Shown: positions 42,536 through 44,084 of the stretch, one piece after another
How positions within the stretch are numbered: position 1 is the first letter of the stretch
Layout: every line of letters begins with the position of its first letter
Assembly: GCA_014764605.1 (NCBI GenBank)
Contig: JACXWG010000009.1
Location: forward strand, 1-44,084
From: Quinella sp. 1Q5
GTDB taxonomy: Bacteria > Bacillota > Negativicutes > Selenomonadales > Selenomonadaceae
Direction: 5' to 3'
Length of the DNA stretch: 44,084 nucleotides
Position numbers and translations under genes: made by a program
The notes under the pieces: model-generated
What the model saw: the letters and a program-made list of their open reading frames with translations, nothing else
The model's database searches: none
Told to the model about the DNA's origin: nothing

Positions 42536-43333
42536 ATGAACTTCGATGACGAGGAACTTTTGTTTAAGAGAGTACTTGATGGCTTGAAGGCTCTTAAAGA
42601 AATTGAGCCGCTTAAGGAAAGACTTGCCGAGCTTGAGGAGGATAATAAACGACTAGCACCACTTGCCAAGGAACGCGACGACTTTAAGCAGAAACTCGAT
42701 AAGGCGGCTGAAGACTTTGCTAAGCGGCAAGAAGAATTGCGCGAGGAATTTGGTCGCGAACTTGACAAGGCTAGGCAACGAATCCTTGACATGCAAGACG
42801 ATTTCAATTCGCGGGAAAAAGATTTGCGCGACGACTTCAAGCGGCAACTCAACGCGGCGAACGAAAAGATTGCTGAACGGGACAAGGCGCGGTTGATTGC
42901 TGAGGGCACGGCGAATTACTACCGTGACAACTACAGCGAACTCGACGCGGCGTACAAAATTTATCTGGCATTGGACGAGGCGACGCGCTCCGATTTGATT
43001 GGCATATTCGGCGCGGGCGAAACTGCCACGGGATTTTTCAGCGGCGCGGTTCAAGAGGCTCATTTGGCTCCGTTCTGGGATTACGTCAGCCGCCGCACCG
43101 ATAATGACAACCTTAGCCAACTGTTTGACTTCTGCTTTGACGTGGTTAATCTCGGCTTCCGCGAGGCTCCCTACGTCCGCTTGCATGTCGAGAGCGGGGA
43201 CTTCTTCGACGGGGACATCATGCGCCGCACTTCTCAGAGTATGCAACGGGGCAAAGTCGTTCGCGTGGTCTTGCAGGGCTATCGCTACTCCGGCGGCAAC
43301 GTCGTAAAGAAAACTATTGTTGAATTGGGTTAG
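42536..43333 (+). CDS. Coiled-coil protein with GrpE-like C-terminal domain
   Basis: 265 residues from the ATG at 42536 with AGGAGG 7 bases upstream. Residues ~15-130 are a long charged coiled coil (heptads such as ERLAELEEDNKRLAPLAKER). Residues ~145-215 are helical. The end, RGKVVRVVLQGYRYSGG followed by VVKKTIVELG, resembles the beta-wing of GrpE (G-x-VV-x-VLQ-x-GY-x-Y...R-x-x-x-V). GrpE releases ADP from Hsp70. This protein is longer and otherwise unlike housekeeping GrpE, so it may serve a specialised Hsp70 or be a structural protein. It is 9 bases upstream of another unknown gene, so they form an operon. Confidence 0.65.
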   Translation: MNFDDEELLFKRVLDGLKALKEIEPLKERLAELEEDNKRLAPLAKERDDFKQKLDKAAEDFAKRQEELREEFGRELDKARQRILDMQDDFNSREKDLRDDFKRQLNAANEKIAERDKARLIAEGTANYYRDNYSELDAAYKIYLALDEATRSDLIGIFGAGETATGFFSGAVQEAHLAPFWDYVSRRTDNDNLSQLFDFCFDVVNLGFREAPYVRLHVESGDFFDGDIMRRTSQSMQRGKVVRVVLQGYRYSGGNVVKKTIVELG

Positions 43334-43342
43334 GAGGACACT

Positions 43343-44084
43343 ATGGACACGAAAAAGATTACAGTTATTCCCGTTGGTGACGAGACCTTCACCGAATATC
43401 AAGACGCGAACTTAAAGAAGGTCATCGCCCGCACGAACGACGGCTTTAATGACATGCTCGCCACGCTCTATCAGGAGTTCGCCGCGAAATTCCAAGCTAA
43501 GGAGTGGATTTATCTCAACCGCGCTGGTCAAGGCGAGGGCGTCTATTACGTCAATGACATCGCCGGCTTGTTGCCCGACCTCGACGTTCACGTTTGCAAT
43601 TACGCTGATTCATATCGTCCGATAGCTTACAACGACCCTAAAATCCTCAGCGTGGAACGATTGACCTTTGCGGGCTTTAAGGGTGTCATTCCCACTCGCG
43701 ACGAGGCAAGGAAACTCTTCAACGACCAACTGAAATATTTCCGCGACGGCAACGGCAATGTAAAAGTTCACGGCGGCTCTGCTCCTGGTGTCACTGTTGA
43801 CAACGGCAACTGCTACATGTGGACGAATAACACTGCCAAGTACAACATTTACAGCTACAACGGCTCCAATCATAATAACATCTGGGTGATTCCAATCTAC
43901 AAGTTTGGCTTAACGAATCCCACCGTGCAAAAAGTTCTTTGGACGTGGCTTGAGTATGACCTCACGCCGAAAGATTTCCCGTCCGATAACTCGAAGAAAC
44001 TTTTTGCCACGCTCAAGAAGTACAAAGCCTTCTTTAAGCTTGCGGGCGATAAGATAACTTTCGATGAGCGCAAAGTTTTCGAGG
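43343..44084 (+). CDS. Unrecognised protein, N-terminal part
   Basis: An open frame of 247 codons runs off the right edge with no stop. The ATG has AGGAGG 5 bases upstream and lies 9 bases after the coiled-coil gene. It starts MDTKKITVIPVGDE. An aromatic-rich middle part includes GFKGVIPTRDEARKLFNDQL and NNIWVIPIYKFG, loosely like the repeat of DUF1566/Lcl-type domains (PT-x-x-EA...W-x-IPIY), often found in large surface or sensor proteins. No signal peptide. After ~residue 185 helices with many Lys residues follow. Function unknown; the rest of the gene is needed. Confidence 0.7.
   Translation, partial: MDTKKITVIPVGDETFTEYQDANLKKVIARTNDGFNDMLATLYQEFAAKFQAKEWIYLNRAGQGEGVYYVNDIAGLLPDLDVHVCNYADSYRPIAYNDPKILSVERLTFAGFKGVIPTRDEARKLFNDQLKYFRDGNGNVKVHGGSAPGVTVDNGNCYMWTNNTAKYNIYSYNGSNHNNIWVIPIYKFGLTNPTVQKVLWTWLEYDLTPKDFPSDNSKKLFATLKKYKAFFKLAGDKITFDERKVFE

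Noticed and set aside
1-44084. CRISPR arrays, insertion sequences, prophage or integrase genes
   Set aside because: No regularly spaced repeats, transposase motifs, integrases or phage structural genes were seen on either strand.

Overview
The window looks like the chromosome of an anaerobic, flagellated, diderm Firmicute of the Negativicutes, probably Selenomonas-like. The reasons are an OmpM-type porin with an N-terminal SLH domain and a C-terminal aromatic beta-barrel end, Firmicute-style ribosome binding sites with frequent TTG starts, a flagellin, a periplasmic [NiFe] uptake hydrogenase, siroheme decarboxylase genes (alternative heme route) and a MeaB-type GTPase. Genus-level placement is inference. 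No prophage, insertion sequence or CRISPR array is visible.

Layout. 1-111: start of a leftward cobalamin gene (cbiF). 297-2400: flagellin, tRNA-Gly(CCC), a zinc-ribbon protein and an RpiB-family isomerase with an altered active site. 2538-6239: hydrogenase operon (small subunit, large subunit, cytochrome b). 6364-8167: beta carbonic anhydrase, a small acidic protein and a P-loop/Asp23 fusion. 8168-8637: a 470-base region without a large gene; it holds a 30-residue hydrophobic peptide gene, a degenerate second copy of its start, a shared hairpin and an opposing promoter, and resembles a type I toxin-antitoxin locus. 8638-11469: hybrid histidine kinase.

19051 to 11534 (minus strand): proteostasis run tig-clpP-clpX-lon-ysxC, continuing into ahbA-ahbB, with hairpin/T-tract elements at several junctions. 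24625 to 19194 (minus): ompM, then an SGNH hydrolase, a PHP phosphatase, a HydF-like mini-GTPase, a secreted protein and metA. 24884-30193 (plus): meaB, a YvyF-like protein, a Memo/AMMECR1 fusion, a small secreted Ada-like zinc protein, fmt and ruvB. 32647 to 30327 (minus): birA and a MATE transporter. 32769-33293 (plus): flavoprotein.

41087 to 33348 (minus): a tightly packed run aroF-tyrA-larC-HNH-hypD-hypE-PRD regulator, joining aromatic amino acid synthesis to nickel-enzyme maturation. hypD and hypE would build the Fe(CN)2CO centre for the hydrogenase at 2538-6239; larC suggests a nickel-pincer enzyme elsewhere in the genome. 42447-41296 (minus): fucO-like alcohol dehydrogenase. 42536-44084 (plus): a coiled-coil protein with a GrpE-like C-terminal end, followed by an unrecognised gene that runs off the window.

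Strong candidates for unusual biology are the peptide locus at 8168-8540, the GrpE-like pair at the right edge, the mini HydF-like GTPase, the Cys-to-Asp RpiB, and the HNH gene spliced translationally into the nickel-maturation operon.
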